Shown piece after piece: positions 42,742 through 50,877 of a stretch of 50,877 nt of DNA (position 1 is its first letter; every line of letters begins with the position of its first letter). A program made the position numbers and the translations under genes. The stretch is from Companilactobacillus mishanensis. Lineage in GTDB: Bacteria > Bacillota > Bacilli > Lactobacillales > Lactobacillaceae. The DNA is taken from positions 1-50,877 of the forward strand of contig NZ_RHON01000011.1 of assembly GCF_003946505.1 (NCBI RefSeq), read 5' to 3'. The notes under the pieces are model-generated. The model ran no database searches, had not been told where the DNA came from, and worked only from the letters and a program-made list of their open reading frames with translations.

Positions 42742-44700
42742 TTACTTTTGTTTGGGGACATCAGAGACTGTCCATAAGAGGGAAGTTGTGTAGTTTCCAT
42801 CATCGAATTGGTTATGTTGTATGTATATTTTTAGTCCCTCAAACTCTTTCCAGTTGATTGATTGGAGAGGTTGTCCTTCTTCTGTTTGTTTTAGGACTAC
42901 ATTTTTCCTTAAGTCCACCTCATTTCCTGATTTTGTTATAAATCGGAAAGTTATTGGTGCTTCTGTGTTGGGCATCCCAACTTTATGAAATGGTCCTTCT
43001 GACTGTACTGATAGTTCAACGGGTTTGTATTCACTTCTGGTATCTTCAATTTTAACCATTTCAAGGTCGTCTGCCTTTTTGACAATATGGATTTCACGAT
43101 TATTGAGTTTGGGATGTTTACCAAATTCGATTTTTGAAGGGGTCATATCAATTTTACCGTCATCTGGATCTGGTGTTTCTTCAGGTACTTCTGGCATTTG
43201 GAAAGTAGCGGTATTTTTTGGAAACCTAACAATGAATTCATTTCCAGCTATATCCGTAGCAACAAAAGAGGGGTTATATTCGAATGATTCTTGCGTAATT
43301 TTATTTGATACTTTTGTGTGTATTTTTATCTCAACGCCTGATCTATGTTTGATTCCAAAATCAGGTATTACTAGTGTTTTTTTGCCATCTATTTCTTTGA
43401 CTTCATACTTTTGAAGTTTGTTCTGTATCTCCACACTAACGACATCTTCATTTTTACTTATGGGTGCATATAGTGTTCCCAGTCGCCATGAAATATTTGA
43501 GTCCTCGGATTGGTCAGTGATTATTAGTGCATGTATCAAACCAAATCCAGGAGTTAAATCAGCAATTTGTTTTTCACGCGAAAAGAATATGCTACTGGCC
43601 TGACTTCCAATAAATTGGTACACTTCGAAAACAGGTCGGATGTCTTTCACCGTTAACTTAATTGAATTAGTTACAATGGTATTTATTTTGCTTTTGTGCT
43701 TAAGCTTTGCACGTATTTCTGTACCATTATCATCTTTTGATACCGGAATCGTGAGTTCTTTACTTCCATTAATAGCTATTGGGACCTCTTTTGTTCCAAC
43801 TAACTTATACCAATCAATTTGATATTCATTGGTATTAATATTTCCATTTAATTTGAACTTTGCATCTTTACCGGCGTAGACAGTGCTGGGACCAGTCAAA
43901 ACATGTCCGACTGTGATTGGGGCTTCTCCGCTTACTTCTGTATTATCTGAATTTTTTATTGTGGCCTTAATCGTTGCGACTCCAGTTTCATTAGTTCCAG
44001 ATAAGGTTATTTCACCTGTTTCCTGGTTGACATTAACTAGATTATTATCTTTAGTAGAAAAGGTGATTTTACCAGTGGAATCTATTGGATCTGGACTTGC
44101 AGTTGCCAATGCACTTTCTTTGTTAAATTTGTCGTCGATGGATAAGTAGTCCGTGTCGAGTGAGACATCTAGTTTTTTGGCATCAATTGGTTTTTCTGAA
44201 AAGTGGACCGCTGCCATATTAGAGTAATAGTCATAAAATGAGCTATTTGCGCGTAATTGTACGTACTTGGTAGTTGGGCTGGTTGAGGACAAATCAATGT
44301 AGCTTTGTTCTTCCTTGATTTTTCCATTCCATGAATTGGAACTCCCAGGCTCATATAAAAACCAATTATATTTTACAGAACCAAATAATGTCTGCACTCT
44401 CACAAACTTAGTGTTTATCCTTACATTAGTTCCGACTTGTGCGTAGTAATTTTCTTTAGGTTGAACCTTGAATCCGGGACGATAAATTAATCCAAGAGCG
44501 ATTCCAGCAGGATCTGAAGGTGTATGTTGTGGAGAAACACTATTAGAAGCAGTCTCGCCATCAGAATATTTGGTTAAGTCTGATTCCTCAATTGTTGCAT
44601 CTTTGATATCGCCATTTACTAATGACTCCGTAATCAGTAGTGATCCGAAGAGTAGGGACACTACCAAAGCGGTAACGACAATTAGTGAATTCTGCTTCAT
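42742..44700 (-). CDS. large secreted surface protein with degenerate WxL domain
   Basis: 652 residues: N-terminal signal or anchor helix (about 7-28), an unknown region (about 60-170), a bacterial Ig-like BIG2-type region with ATIKATIKNSDN near 245 and VGHVLTGPSTVYAGKDAKF near 262-281, more beta-rich domains, and a C-terminal WxL-like domain (about 520-652). The second motif is clear (YTTSLLWTVSDVP); at the first, EYKPVELSVQSEGPF has no tryptophan. It is paralogous to the next gene (shared VTHLLTG/VGHVLTG, DWYKL/DWYRI, FKVQPK/YSLQPK). No DUF916 partner is adjacent. Function unknown; a surface adhesin role is plausible. Confidence 0.78.
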   Translation of the reverse strand: MKQNSLIVVTALVVSLLFGSLLITESLVNGDIKDATIEESDLTKYSDGETASNSVSPQHTPSDPAGIALGLIYRPGFKVQPKENYYAQVGTNVRINTKFVRVQTLFGSVKYNWFLYEPGSSNSWNGKIKEEQSYIDLSSTSPTTKYVQLRANSSFYDYYSNMAAVHFSEKPIDAKKLDVSLDTDYLSIDDKFNKESALATASPDPIDSTGKITFSTKDNNLVNVNQETGEITLSGTNETGVATIKATIKNSDNTEVSGEAPITVGHVLTGPSTVYAGKDAKFKLNGNINTNEYQIDWYKLVGTKEVPIAINGSKELTIPVSKDDNGTEIRAKLKHKSKINTIVTNSIKLTVKDIRPVFEVYQFIGSQASSIFFSREKQIADLTPGFGLIHALIITDQSEDSNISWRLGTLYAPISKNEDVVSVEIQNKLQKYEVKEIDGKKTLVIPDFGIKHRSGVEIKIHTKVSNKITQESFEYNPSFVATDIAGNEFIVRFPKNTATFQMPEVPEETPDPDDGKIDMTPSKIEFGKHPKLNNREIHIVKKADDLEMVKIEDTRSEYKPVELSVQSEGPFHKVGMPNTEAPITFRFITKSGNEVDLRKNVVLKQTEEGQPLQSINWKEFEGLKIYIQHNQFDDGNYTTSLLWTVSDVPKQK

Positions 44701-44870
44701 ATCATCATCCTTTCTAAATCTTGTATTAGAAATACGAGATAATTGGTATACGTAGATAATTCTTTCCAGTATTTTACACGCTGAAGTTAAGAGATGATAC
44801 TGCCAAATTAGTATATTTTGGTATAGGTGATGTTAATAAAAATGATTTATATAATTAATATTTTCAAATC
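44701..44870 (-). promoter_or_regulatory. upstream region of the large surface gene
   Basis: The segment holds AGAAAGGATG before the start, an inverted repeat CAGTAT...ATACTG (about 44774-44811) and an ATTTGGCAGTAT string on the minus strand that resembles ATTTTGCAGTAT upstream of the paralogue (about 47225-47250). A shared regulator is possible but not shown. Confidence 0.3.
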
Positions 44871-44902
44871 AAAAAAGACTTCAGAAAATTCTGAAGTCTT
44901 TT
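44871..44902 (-). terminator. terminator of the 713-residue surface gene
   Basis: AAAGACTTCAGAA pairs with TTCTGAAGTCTTT; the A-run at 44871-44876 gives a U-tail on minus. Confidence 0.85.
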
Positions 44903-44905
44903 ACT

Positions 44906-47047
44906 TTAGGGAGCGTTATTGAAATCCCATATTAAGTGAGTCTTGTAGTTTCCCGGATTATAATTTAAATCTTCAATGAATAATCTAAGCCCTTTGAATT
45001 TTGACCACGGGATAGATTCAATTGTTTCATTGTAGTCACTATTGATCACAGTGTAATTCTCGTTCAGATTTATTCCTGATTCTTCCCATTCTTCTGATTC
45101 TTTGACATCTTTTAGCTTAAGAAGTTTTAAAAACATATGTGCAAAGATTTTCTTGTTAGAATACGTTTCACGGTAGAAGTTACCTTCTGTACGCACGGTT
45201 ATCCTGCGTGGATCTTTAATACGCCTATCATCCTTGATTTCAACAAAGTAGGGCGGAGTATCTTTATTGACTATAGGGCTTAACAAAACCTGACTTAATT
45301 TGAGATGTTCTCCAAAAGGTATTTTTTTAACAGGTTTAAAAGTGATTTTATCTTCACTAAAATCAGCATATGTAGTGTTGATTTTAGTTTCATAGTTTTT
45401 CGTTTTTTTTGTATTTATACTGTATTTAGGTTTATAAACAAATTCTTTCTCGGATTTATTTATTATTTCCGTTGAAATAGTGAAAGTCCCACCATTTAAT
45501 GGAGGAACTATTAGCCCACTTACTTTAACAGCGGGGCGGTTATTAATTTTTGTTTTTATTATTTTGTCATAATTAAAATTTATTACTCCAGTTTCGTCGA
45601 TTTTTTCGTTTTGACTTAAAAATACAATTAGTTCTCCGCGTTGACCTGCGAAAGACTTGGAATCTCCAGTTGAAGAATCAGCAAAAGTTATGTCATGTCT
45701 TAACTTATCCCCTACCTTAACTCTTGCAAGTTTTTCACCACGTTCTTTAGTATTTGAATTTTCGATGTAATAAGATGAACGGATATTTGGACTGGATGAA
45801 ACTACATTTAATCTAATGTGGTTAGTTTCCACTATCTTCTGAGGAATTGGTTTTCCATCGGAACCAAGAATTGGATTTCCCTGTTCATCTACAGGTGGTT
45901 TATAGTTTCGCTCAGAAATTTTAGCAAAAATTTCTATGTTGTCGTCATTATCTATTTCCGTAGAAGGAATCGAGTATTTATTTGTTGAATTGTTTGGTAT
46001 GCTCGAAGTTCTACCTGATGATTCAATTCTATACCAATCAATTTTAAAATCTTTTTCATTGAAATTTCCATTTATTTGATAATTTGCAGGAGTATGTTGG
46101 TAGACCTGCGTATCTCCCGTAAGTAAGTGGGTAACATGAATAACTTTTGTTGCAGTTATTTTATTTTTGTAGTGTTTGTCCGCATTATCAGGCTTTTCGT
46201 TTGTTAATGTCGCGGTTACCTCGATATCGCCCTCTTGTCCGTTTTTATTTGGAAAGAGTTCTCCAGTATGTGGGTCAATTGTTGCTAATGATTTTTGAGA
46301 ATTTTTAACAGAATACAATATTTCTCCTGTTGCATTTATTGGATCAGGGGTTGCTTCCAAAAAAATCGATTGATAATTAAGTTCTTTATCAACGTATATG
46401 TAGTCTGAATCCGATGTAAGTTTCAATCCTTTTGCTTCAACTGGTTTTGGAAGAAAATTAACTTTCGTCATTCTGGAATAAAGTAGGGGATTGAAAATCG
46501 ATGGCCACACTTGAGCAGTTGCCTGATAGTATCTGGTTTCTTCATGATCTGCTTCAAATGTTATTTCTTTACTGTGCTCATGTTTCAATTGTTCCCAGTA
46601 ATCATTACCTTTGTATTGATACCAGTGATACTCAGTATCGATAAAACTAGCCGAGTTTTTAGCGATTTTGGTTCTCAACACGTATGGTTTGCCAGCAACT
46701 AACCAATATTCATATTTAGGCTGAAGTGAGTATCCTGCCTTAAAATACCAACCCATAACCCTAAATGCTGGAGATGATTCATCGTGCATAGGTTTCACTC
46801 GCTCTTCTCGTAGTAAGCTCCTTGGTTCAGGAGATAATGGTGATTGATCTTTTACATCTTTATTGTCGTTGATTTCAATTTCAGATTTACTTAAAAAAGA
46901 ATCTATTATTGCTTCCTTTTGGGTATCTTCTGGTAAATTTGTATCCTCGGTAACTTCGCCAATGGCGGCTGTTGTTCGTTCGGAAAACAATCCGAATAGA
47001 AATAGTATTGAAGTTGTTAGTACTACTAAAATAAATATAAGTCGCAT
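44906..47047 (-). CDS. large secreted surface protein with degenerate WxL domain
   Basis: 713 residues, paralogue of the preceding protein: signal peptide (about 1-29, LFGLFSERTTAA), aromatic-rich repeat region with YWLVAGKPYVLRTKIAKN near 112-129, BIG2-like domain (EATPDPINATGEILYSVKNSQ near 235), VTHLLTGDTQVYQHTPANYQI near 310-330, and a C-terminal WxL-like domain ending YKTHLIWDFNNAP. As in its paralogue, the first WxL tryptophan is missing (KDPRRITVRTEGNF). GGGAGG precedes the ATG. Its leader crosses the inverted repeat at 47079-47181. Both genes probably arose by tandem duplication. Confidence 0.78.
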   Translation of the reverse strand: MRLIFILVVLTTSILFLFGLFSERTTAAIGEVTEDTNLPEDTQKEAIIDSFLSKSEIEINDNKDVKDQSPLSPEPRSLLREERVKPMHDESSPAFRVMGWYFKAGYSLQPKYEYWLVAGKPYVLRTKIAKNSASFIDTEYHWYQYKGNDYWEQLKHEHSKEITFEADHEETRYYQATAQVWPSIFNPLLYSRMTKVNFLPKPVEAKGLKLTSDSDYIYVDKELNYQSIFLEATPDPINATGEILYSVKNSQKSLATIDPHTGELFPNKNGQEGDIEVTATLTNEKPDNADKHYKNKITATKVIHVTHLLTGDTQVYQHTPANYQINGNFNEKDFKIDWYRIESSGRTSSIPNNSTNKYSIPSTEIDNDDNIEIFAKISERNYKPPVDEQGNPILGSDGKPIPQKIVETNHIRLNVVSSSPNIRSSYYIENSNTKERGEKLARVKVGDKLRHDITFADSSTGDSKSFAGQRGELIVFLSQNEKIDETGVINFNYDKIIKTKINNRPAVKVSGLIVPPLNGGTFTISTEIINKSEKEFVYKPKYSINTKKTKNYETKINTTYADFSEDKITFKPVKKIPFGEHLKLSQVLLSPIVNKDTPPYFVEIKDDRRIKDPRRITVRTEGNFYRETYSNKKIFAHMFLKLLKLKDVKESEEWEESGINLNENYTVINSDYNETIESIPWSKFKGLRLFIEDLNYNPGNYKTHLIWDFNNAP

Positions 47048-47078
47048 GATTTCCTCCCAAATTGTGAATCGATTTTAG

Positions 47079-47181
47079 TAATAAAAAACCACCATGTTCA
47101 GTTGTAATGATCCTCAAATAAAGAGATTCTCTCTCAGAATAATTGGATAATTATAGCTGGTATGGTGGTAGTTTTTTATTA
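47079..47181. repeat. inverted-repeat hairpin in a divergent promoter region
   Basis: TAATAAAAAACCACCAT (47079-47095) is complementary, with a two-base bulge, to 47162-47181. CAGTTGTAAT inside pairs with ATTATAGCTG using two wobbles. The ends give a U-run on either strand. It could be an attenuator in the leader of the surface gene or a small mobile inverted-repeat element. Confidence 0.55.
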
Positions 47182-47273
47182 TGCTGTTTTGCACATATGG
47201 TAAATAATACAGAATTTGTACTATATTAAATACTGCAAAATCGGTATAAAAATATATTAACTTCTTCATATGT

Positions 47274-47302
47274 TCGTATTTTCACAAAAAATTGTTATAA
47301 TG
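47274..47302 (+). promoter_or_regulatory. promoter of the GyrI-like/M50 operon
   Basis: TATAAT (47297-47302) with a weak TTCGTA -35 at 17 bases. Start about 41 bases before the gene. Confidence 0.6.
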
Positions 47303-47342
47303 AGATTACTCTTTTTAGTAACGTATACTTTGGAGGTCTACT

Positions 47343-47843
47343 ATGGAAAGTCAAAAGAGATCGTTCAACTTATTGGGAATCAAAAGAACTTTACCTGGTG
47401 GTAGAGCCGAAATTTCTGATTTTTGGCAACAATTCAGCCAGGATGGTACTTTGGAAAAATTGGTCACTATTTCTAGATTAGATGATCCGCATTTCTATGG
47501 TATAAGCATCATGGGTGAAGATAGTTTCCAGTATATAATTGGTGTTGATACTTTGACTGAATCCCAGGGATTTACACATTTTGAAATTCCTGAGGCAAAT
47601 TGGTATAAATTTTCAGGTGGTGGGAAACTTCCTGATAATATTCAAAATATGCAAGAACAAATTTGGCAAGAGCATGGTGAGGAGATTGCGAGAAATAATC
47701 CTAACCATTCAATCCAAGTTAATATTGAAGAATACTTTAATATGACTCCGGATATGTCAGATTCCAATTTTATTATTTGGCTGCCTAAGTCGAAAATAAA
47801 ATTGGATGGCATTCTTGATCCATCGACAGAAAGGGATAGTTAA
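47343..47843 (+). CDS. GyrI-like / AraC effector-binding domain protein
   Basis: 166 residues, one effector-binding (GyrI-like) domain without a DNA-binding domain: LLGIKRTLPGG at the start, IPEANWYKFSGGGKLPDNIQNMQEQIWQEH near 95-122 and VNIEEYF near 138. Such domains bind small amphipathic or cationic molecules. TTGGAGG precedes the ATG. The M50 gene starts immediately after its stop (TAA-TTG), so they are coupled. Confidence 0.82.
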   Translation: MESQKRSFNLLGIKRTLPGGRAEISDFWQQFSQDGTLEKLVTISRLDDPHFYGISIMGEDSFQYIIGVDTLTESQGFTHFEIPEANWYKFSGGGKLPDNIQNMQEQIWQEHGEEIARNNPNHSIQVNIEEYFNMTPDMSDSNFIIWLPKSKIKLDGILDPSTERDS

Positions 47844-48644
47844 TTGGAATTTTGGAATGATTATTTACGGTGGATTGTGGGAACTGTTTTAGTATTCACC
47901 GCAGTACCATATTTCACAGCATTGATTGCATCGTGGTTAGGTCACGTTTCCAAAGGGATGTTAGTCAATAATCTAGGACCGAATAGTCAACTTGTAGTCG
48001 GTGGACTAGGGGTGGCTATTCACGAATCTGGGCACGCATTGTTTGCTATCATTTTTGGTCATAAGGTTACCAAGATACAGCTACTCAATTTTCATTATGC
48101 ACAGAATGGGACTTTAGGGTCCGTCGAACATTCCTGGCGTGAGAATAATATTTATCAGCGACTTGGGAACTTTTTTATTGGATTAGCTCCTTATTATATG
48201 TGTTCAATTGCTCTGTATTTATTACAGAAATTTCTTCTAGGGACGACTTTTGATTTTTCAGGAGTCTTACAATCGACAGATATTGCACAATTTACTTCAC
48301 TGTCGAAACTTGCGACTAGTGTATTCGATAATTTCATGACAATTTTCGCTAATGCAAGTTGGGGAATGATTATTTTTTACTTAGTGTTATTAATTATGAT
48401 TTCTAGCACCGGATACGATTTGAGTGATGAGGATTTTAATACTGTGAAAAAAGGTCTGCTTCCATGGGGGACTGTGCTGTTGCTATTGTCAACGTTGGCA
48501 GTCATGTTTGGTTGGCAGATTCAACTGCTAAATTGGATGTCAGTAATGATCGTATTTTCTGTATTATTCCTAGTTCAGGCATTGATTTATATTTTAGTCT
48601 CACTAGTTGTTATCAGGATTCTAAGTTTAGTTATTCATGTATAA
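47844..48644 (+). CDS. membrane-embedded M50-like metallopeptidase
   Basis: 266 residues with about six or seven hydrophobic segments. HESGHALFAIIFGH near 60 contains the HExxH zinc motif within a membrane region, as in site-2-protease and M50-like families; a distal Asp ligand is not evident, so proteolytic activity is not certain. It starts with TTG at 47844, right after the upstream stop, with AAAGGGAT as ribosome site. The partner GyrI-like protein may sense a ligand for it; that is inference. Confidence 0.72.
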   Translation: MEFWNDYLRWIVGTVLVFTAVPYFTALIASWLGHVSKGMLVNNLGPNSQLVVGGLGVAIHESGHALFAIIFGHKVTKIQLLNFHYAQNGTLGSVEHSWRENNIYQRLGNFFIGLAPYYMCSIALYLLQKFLLGTTFDFSGVLQSTDIAQFTSLSKLATSVFDNFMTIFANASWGMIIFYLVLLIMISSTGYDLSDEDFNTVKKGLLPWGTVLLLLSTLAVMFGWQIQLLNWMSVMIVFSVLFLVQALIYILVSLVVIRILSLVIHV

Positions 48645-48646
48645 AT

Positions 48647-48680
48647 AAAGCCAATTCTCTTTAATTGAGAATTGGCTTTT
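48647..48680. terminator. bidirectional terminator between convergent genes
   Basis: AAAGCCAATTCTC pairs with GAGAATTGGCTTT. Confidence 0.85.
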
Positions 48681-48684
48681 AATT

Positions 48685-49170
48685 TTAGTGGATTATTTTT
48701 TCCATATTATACCAAGTTTCATTGCCATGGGTTGATTCTGCCAGTCCAATATTTTGGTAGCCATTTTTTTCGTAGAACTTAATTCTATCTTCGAGGCAGG
48801 TCAACGATACACTGATGCAGTTCATTGACTGAGCATTTTTTTCGAAAGCAGATAGCAATGTACTTCCAATTCCTTGTCCGCGAAAGTTAGGATCGATTGC
48901 AATCGAGAAAATTAATTGGTGTCCGTTATTCTTAACAGGGGATGTCGCTTTTTCAAACATCCAATCCTCAATAAATCGTTCGTCAGTGATTGGTCCAACA
49001 ACAAAGCCAATGATTTTATCAGCTTCTTTAGCCACCAAAAAGCTGTCCTTCAAGACTTGAATTCGTTCCAGATAGCCTGTTCGTGATCCAGCTTCTGCTT
49101 CATTAAATCCTTCGTGTTCGATTCTCATTATTTGATCAATATCTTGTGAACTCACTTTTTCGATTTGCAT
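48685..49170 (-). CDS. GNAT-family N-acetyltransferase
   Basis: 161 residues with the GNAT acetyl-CoA site IAIDPNFRGQGIGSTLLSAFEKNA (about 88-111), preceded by the strand IIGFVVG (about 50) and followed by VSLTCLEDRIKFYEKNGYQNIG, the usual C-terminal beta-alpha. GGAGGAACACTT precedes the ATG. The substrate, protein N-terminus or small amine, is unknown. Confidence 0.92.
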   Translation of the reverse strand: MQIEKVSSQDIDQIMRIEHEGFNEAEAGSRTGYLERIQVLKDSFLVAKEADKIIGFVVGPITDERFIEDWMFEKATSPVKNNGHQLIFSIAIDPNFRGQGIGSTLLSAFEKNAQSMNCISVSLTCLEDRIKFYEKNGYQNIGLAESTHGNETWYNMEKIIH

Positions 49171-49260
49171 AAGTGTTCCTCCATAACAAGAATTATAATG
49201 ATAAATCTATGAAAACGGTATATCATTATTATTAATATATTAGTATTGGAGGAATATGAT

Positions 49261-50064
49261 ATGAAAATTGGTTTTATTGGTGCAGGTAAAATGGCAACTG
49301 CTTTGGTAAACGGAATTGTTAGCTCAAAACTGGTTCCATCAAATGATGTTTTTGTGACTGATATAAACGCCGACGCCACCGCAAAGTTGAAGCAAGAATT
49401 GAACGTCAGTGTGGCTGACTCAGCTGAAAATATGCTTTCTAAAGTAGACATTGTTATTACAGCCGTCGGGCCCAAAGTGGCACCACAAATTTTAAGTGGT
49501 ATCAAAGACGAATTGTTTAAAGATAAAACCGTGGTCTCGATTGCTGCCGGATTGCAACTAGACACTTTGGCTGCCGCATTGCCGGCTAAAACACCAATCG
49601 TTCGTATCATGCCTAATATTAATGCAGTTGTTGGTGAAGCGGCCATTGCTTTGTGTACCAATGATTATGTTGAAGATAGTGTAAAAGCAGATGTTAAGAA
49701 AATTTTTGAATCAGTTGGTACAGTCTACGAATTGCCAGAAAGTCAGTTCAGTATTTTCACAGCGATATCCGGAAGTTCCCCAGCTTATGCTTATTTATTC
49801 ATCGACAGTATTGCCAGAGGTGCAGTCAAGAACGGGATGAATAAGGATCTGGCTACTAAAATAGCCGCTGAAGCCGTACTAGGAAGTGCCAAAATGATCA
49901 AAGAGACTGGGGAAGAACCATGGACTTTGATCAACAATGTATCGTCACCAGGTGGTACGACCGTTGCAGGATTAGTAGAACTAGAAGACAATGCGTTTAT
50001 TTCGACAGTGATAAAAGGAATAGATGCCACAATCAATAAAGATAAAGAATTATCAGGTAAATAA
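49261..50064 (+). CDS. proC: pyrroline-5-carboxylate reductase
   Basis: Last step of proline synthesis, reducing pyrroline-5-carboxylate with NAD(P)H. 267 residues: IGFIGAGKMATALVNGIV at the N-terminus (Rossmann loop), VVSIAAGL near 88, RIMPNINAVVGEA near 112, and the C-terminal signature SPGGTTVAGL near 240. ATG at 49261 follows GGAGGA by nine bases; the upstream in-frame TTG at 49246 overlaps that site. The amidotransferase gene begins three bases after its stop. Confidence 0.95.
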   Translation: MKIGFIGAGKMATALVNGIVSSKLVPSNDVFVTDINADATAKLKQELNVSVADSAENMLSKVDIVITAVGPKVAPQILSGIKDELFKDKTVVSIAAGLQLDTLAAALPAKTPIVRIMPNINAVVGEAAIALCTNDYVEDSVKADVKKIFESVGTVYELPESQFSIFTAISGSSPAYAYLFIDSIARGAVKNGMNKDLATKIAAEAVLGSAKMIKETGEEPWTLINNVSSPGGTTVAGLVELEDNAFISTVIKGIDATINKDKELSGK

Positions 50065-50067
50065 TAT

Positions 50068-50736
50068 ATGAGAATAAATGTATTACAGCATACGCCAAAT
50101 GAAGGGCCAGGCTCGATTCAACTTTTGTCACAACAGCACGGACACGAAATGTACATTTACCATCCATACCAATTTGGTGGAGTATTACCAACAGCTGAAG
50201 AAACAGACATGTTGGTTATCCTAGGTGGACCAATGAGTCCCAATGACGACTTGGATTGGGTCAAACAAGAACGTAAGTTGATTGCAGAAATGTTGAAGCA
50301 AAATAAGCCAATGTTCGGAGCCTGTTACGGTGCACAACAAATTTCTAAAACACTAGGTTATCCAGTAAGTAAAGCACCAGCTAAGGAAGTAGGTTGGGCA
50401 CCGATATATTTAAAGAGTGAAGCCGTCTCGGGTATTCCAAAGAAGTTGACAGCATTACATTGGCATGAAGAAATGTTCGAAGTACCGGACGAAGCAGAGC
50501 TGTTATTCTCAAGTGACTTAGTTAAAAATCAAGGATTCGTCTTGAACCATAAGATAGTAGGACTTCAATTTCATTTTGAGCCAATGCCAGATAATGTTAG
50601 GGAAATGGTCGTGAATGACTTTCCATATATTGAAGGTTCGAAGTTGAATCAGACTGCTCAAGATATTCTTGATTATCCAGTTCCAGGCGAGAATCAAGAA
50701 GTTATGTTTCGGATTTTGGATTATATTACTGAATAA
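50068..50736 (+). CDS. class I glutamine amidotransferase-like protein
   Basis: 222 residues, triad-type GATase-1 domain: LGGPMSPND near 50, nucleophile Cys in GACYGAQQISK near 90, and His/Glu in LQFHFEP near 170. It resembles GMP-synthase-like standalone amidotransferases. Three bases separate it from proC, so it is the second gene of that operon. The acceptor reaction is unknown. Confidence 0.88.
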   Translation: MRINVLQHTPNEGPGSIQLLSQQHGHEMYIYHPYQFGGVLPTAEETDMLVILGGPMSPNDDLDWVKQERKLIAEMLKQNKPMFGACYGAQQISKTLGYPVSKAPAKEVGWAPIYLKSEAVSGIPKKLTALHWHEEMFEVPDEAELLFSSDLVKNQGFVLNHKIVGLQFHFEPMPDNVREMVVNDFPYIEGSKLNQTAQDILDYPVPGENQEVMFRILDYITE

Positions 50737-50741
50737 AAAAC

Positions 50742-50760
50742 GGGGTCACAAAAGTGACCT
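50742..50760 (+). terminator. operon terminator split by an insertion sequence
   Basis: AAAAAACGGGGTCAC-AAAA-GTGACC has a full upstream arm and only the first part of the downstream arm. Where CCCGTTTTTT is expected, the left end of the IS (TGAAGTGCACCC) begins. Confidence 0.65.
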
Positions 50761-50877
50761 TGAAGTGCACCCTCTTAATTGGAGACAATTAGGAGGGTGC
50801 TTTTCTATGGCCAAATATACGATTGACCAAAAATTAGAGGCAATTTCAATGTATGAATCTGGACAAGGTAGTACTAC
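50761..50877 (+). mobile_element. left end of an IS3-family insertion sequence
   Basis: TGAAGTGCACCC starts the left end, followed by an internal hairpin (GCACCCTC.TTAATTG paired with CAATTAGGAGGGTGC) that covers the ribosome site of the transposase gene. The element runs off the window. Confidence 0.8.
50807..50877 (+). CDS. IS3-family transposase OrfA, 5' part
   Basis: The first 23 codons (MAKYTIDQKLEAISMYESGQ, then GST) resemble the helix-turn-helix start of IS3/IS150-type OrfA proteins. TAGGAGGG, in the hairpin arm, is the ribosome site. The gene continues beyond the window. Confidence 0.8.
   Translation, partial: MAKYTIDQKLEAISMYESGQGST

Noticed and set aside
47160..47178. T-box-like GGTATGGTGGTAG string
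   Set aside because: It does not match the T-box core (GGTGGnACCGCG) and no specifier stem precedes it.
49152..49661. 169-codon minus-strand frame opposite proC
   Set aside because: Antisense of conserved ProC motifs and overlaps the acetyltransferase start; no recognisable product.

Overview
The window looks like a low-G+C Firmicute chromosome, most likely Lactobacillaceae and possibly the Companilactobacillus (former Lactobacillus alimentarius/farciminis) group. The basis is strong AGGAGG-type ribosome sites, frequent TTG/GTG starts, several WxL/DUF916 cell-surface clusters, a CcpA-type araBDA operon and a plantarum-type surface-protein repertoire. The species is inference; no rRNA or tRNA gene is present to test it.

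Layout. 0-6 kb: a glycoside hydrolase family 65 (GH65) phosphorylase diverges from a fused PTS EIIABC permease, giving a disaccharide uptake and phosphorolysis pair. 6-10 kb: flavodoxin, an unknown protein, a LysM-3D cell-wall protein, an antiporter and a 50-residue membrane protein. 10.6-16 kb: the threonine branch, thrC-thrB-thrR on the minus strand divergent from hom-aspartokinase. 16-31 kb: redox enzymes, a first WxL cluster containing a frameshifted WxL gene, a lipoprotein, a macrodomain protein, oxidoreductases, small membrane proteins, an esterase, an orphan immunity-like gene, a second WxL/DUF916 pair, a CAP-domain protein and a VIT transporter. 32-36 kb: an EIIA-like protein without the active histidine, a LacI regulator, an Fst-type type I toxin with an antisense RNA (too small for ordinary gene calling) and a coiled-coil GIY-YIG protein. 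35.8-42.4 kb: araR, an arabinose transporter and araB-araD-araA, with AraR operators and cre sites readable in the DNA. 42.7-47 kb: two large paralogous surface proteins with half-degenerate WxL domains. 47-50.9 kb: a GyrI-like protein with an M50 peptidase, an acetyltransferase, proC, a glutamine amidotransferase, and the left end of an IS3-family element inserted in that operon's terminator.

The most unusual signal is a family of 150-240 nt structured intergenic elements (copies near 118-260, 503-736, 5872-6110, 9998-10210, 10414-10580 and 42481-42636). Each has an outer stem closing two or more hairpins. The stem sequences differ almost completely between copies, yet each stays complementary to its own partner, and short unpaired motifs (GGCTCAG, CGTTCC, and a TGCCG boundary on the opposite strand) are retained. 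That is compensatory covariation. In every copy whose flank is visible the element faces the 3' end of the neighbouring gene. I do not recognise it as a named family.
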